Origin: Morinoia aosen
Taxonomy: Eukaryota; Arthropoda; Malacostraca; Amphipoda; Talitridae
Direction of reading: 5' to 3'
Assembly: GCA_030386875.1 (NCBI GenBank)
Contig: CM059575.1
Coordinates: 15,648,293-15,712,292, forward strand
Length of the DNA: 64,000 nt
Positions within the stretch are counted from its first letter, which is position 1. Every line of letters starts with the position of its first letter. The notes under the pieces were generated by a model that worked only from the letters and a program-made list of their open reading frames with translations, was not told the origin of the DNA and made no database searches. Positions 62,340-64,000 of the stretch are shown piece after piece. The position numbers and the translations under genes are program-made.

Positions 62340-63760
62340 TGAAATGCATGGCTTGTTCAGCATACAAATATAGAGATAATTTTTGCACGAACGCTTTATT
62401 TCATTTATCTGTTTATACTTTTAATTTCTTCTATTCACAGAAATCCCCTTCGGGGCCGTGATAGATCGATTTATAAATCATTAAGCAAGCGCAATCAATT
62501 TGTTTATTTCTCGAATTTGGTTCAGTGTTAACTGATCGCAGAGCTTTAGGTAAAATGTAATGTGTCATGAGGTTTTGCTTTTTACGCAAAAAGTAGAAAT
62601 AGAAACATACATATGTACATGTGCTTATATATATGTGCGAAACGTGTGCATGTGTACGTTGATACATAGACATTCATGTTTGCGTGCTCACACATACACA
62701 CCCATGCACATACTTACAAACATATTCATATATACGTATTGAAAATGAATATAAGAGAAATGCTAACAACACGAAAAATAATCTTGTTCTTTCTATATTT
62801 AAAATGATAGCCAAAGCCCTGATGAATCGTAAGAAATAACCTGAGGAAAAATAAGGAATTTGAAATAGGACTTCGAAAACTTTTCGAAAACGTAAAATGG
62901 AATCGTTTTTTAATTTCCTAAAAGAAATTTTAAGAAAACTCAAGTTACCGCCGAGGAACAACAACAACAAAAAAAAACATATTTCATATCTTCTTGATAT
63001 ACTGTGCGACATCATGCGGACATGGGTACATGGGATAAAATGGAGATACAGTGTGAGCCGGTTATCACTCATGATTGACAAATATCTACAAAATTTTGGC
63101 AGAAATGCGTAAACAAACATATACTCAACATCAATATTCATAGCTTGTACAACATACAAACAGAAATATAATTTTACCACGATTTATATGTTCAAATTGC
63201 GCTTTATTTCATTAATTGTATTTGTCATTAATCCGATTCACAGAAGCGCCCTCTGGGGTAGTGATAGATCTATTTTTGAAATCATTTTGCTAGTGCAATA
63301 AATGTATTAACCGGATAGATTTTGCGTAAAGAAATGAAATAGAAGCATGTATATCTATTTATGTAGATATATATATATACCTACATACGTACCCACACAT
63401 ATTAATATATATTACTTATTGAAAATGAAATATAAGAAAAAAATGCATATATAAAATCAAAAGATAAAAACAACCTACCATCTACTACACCGAAAAAGAC
63501 AGTTGAGCTCACTGTAATCCTAAGAAATTATTTGGAAAAAAATAACTATAAGGAAAAGAAGACTACGAAAAACGTAGAAATGAACTGGTTTTTAATTTAT
63601 CCATAGAAATTTTCAAGAAAACTCAGGTTACAGTCAAGAAACAACACAACTCTTCAGCATTATACGGACATGTGTACATGGGATAAAAGGGAGTAACATT
63701 GTGGCCGGATATCACATCTGAGTGGCGAATATTTACAAAATTTGGCACAAATAGGTAGAT
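62340..63760 (+). repeat. Roughly 800-bp diverged tandem duplication
   Basis: Collinear matching segments are offset by about 600-810 bp: CGCTTTATTTCATT at 62,392 and 63,200; TATTGAAAATGAA near 62,737 and 63,418; AAGAAAACTCA near 62,933 and 63,613; GTACATGGGATAAAA near 63,027 and 63,674. The shrinking offset shows deletions in the second copy. The 168- and 80-codon minus-strand ORFs here are not conserved between copies and are not supported as genes. Confidence 0.75.
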
Positions 63761-64000
63761 TAAGCAATGGTCCAAAGTGATAATTTTAATTACAGAAATT
63801 TAGAGTTTTTTCCGATTTGAAAGTTCAGTGTTAGTGTGCGCTGAACGCACGGAAAAATATAAAAAGACTAAATGAAATGCTTAAATTAAATGTGTGCTCA
63901 GCCAAAATCGAAAGAAAACATCTTCGAGAATGATTTTGAAATAGCGAGACAACGTTAGCCAAAATTTAGTTCATTAAAAACTTTGCACAACTCTCACATC
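63761..64000. other. No gene seen
   Basis: AT-rich sequence to the end of the window. Confidence 0.4.

Noticed and set aside
62674..63180. 168-codon hydrophobic minus-strand ORF resembling a membrane protein
   Set aside because: Sequence is AT-rich and not kept open in the second tandem copy. Phe/Leu/Tyr richness is expected from poly-A/T composition.

Overview
The window looks like gene-poor, repeat-dominated nuclear DNA of an animal. The evidence is metazoan-type non-LTR retrotransposons (a CR1/L2-like and an I-like element), a Gypsy LTR element, a Tigger/pogo transposase relic, a tRNA-derived SINE, and eukaryotic tRNA-Cys(GCA) and tRNA-Asp(GTC) genes with internal Pol III boxes and T-run terminators. 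An arthropod would fit this mix, but nothing seen assigns a taxon. I recognise no single-copy host protein gene. Apart from one intact LINE protein, every recognisable coding region is broken by stops or frameshifts.

Layout. 1-5.9 kb: AT-rich fold-back DNA, a Tigger transposase pseudogene on the minus strand, and a dispersed repeat that recurs at 57.5 kb. 5.9-12.8 kb: a 5'-truncated, decayed Gypsy element with pol, a 3.1-kb post-pol stretch, a polypurine tract and a 577-bp 3' LTR. 14.1-14.3 kb: a tRNA-derived SINE. 16.9-21.0 kb: a CR1-like LINE with an intact 1000-codon endonuclease/reverse-transcriptase ORF. 23.6-25.7 kb: an element with 182-bp terminal inverted repeats and a small unidentified ORF behind a good splice acceptor. 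27.3-40.1 kb: a satellite array (61-bp unit, turning to 58 bp at the right end) with a higher-order period near 2.6 kb, split by a 1.1-kb insertion. 40.9-43.5 kb: an unrelated 31-bp minisatellite. 43.9-47.4 kb: a 5'-truncated I-like LINE with exact 9-bp target-site duplications and two in-frame stops. 48.8-61.1 kb: a large, old inverted repeat (arms about 4.5 and 7.9 kb, 19-bp spacer). Each arm carries identical tRNA-Cys and tRNA-Asp genes and a 31-bp minisatellite of different copy number. The right arm was later enlarged by a roughly 2-kb solo LTR and a second 2.1-kb insertion. 61.1-64 kb: simple and tandem duplications.

The parts most worth a second look are the tRNA-bearing palindrome, whose arms can be lined up to date later insertions; the higher-order satellite, whose insertion is younger than the last block duplication; and the unidentified TIR element at 23.6-25.7 kb. 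Boundaries given to the base were read from direct or inverted repeats. Others are approximate and marked so.
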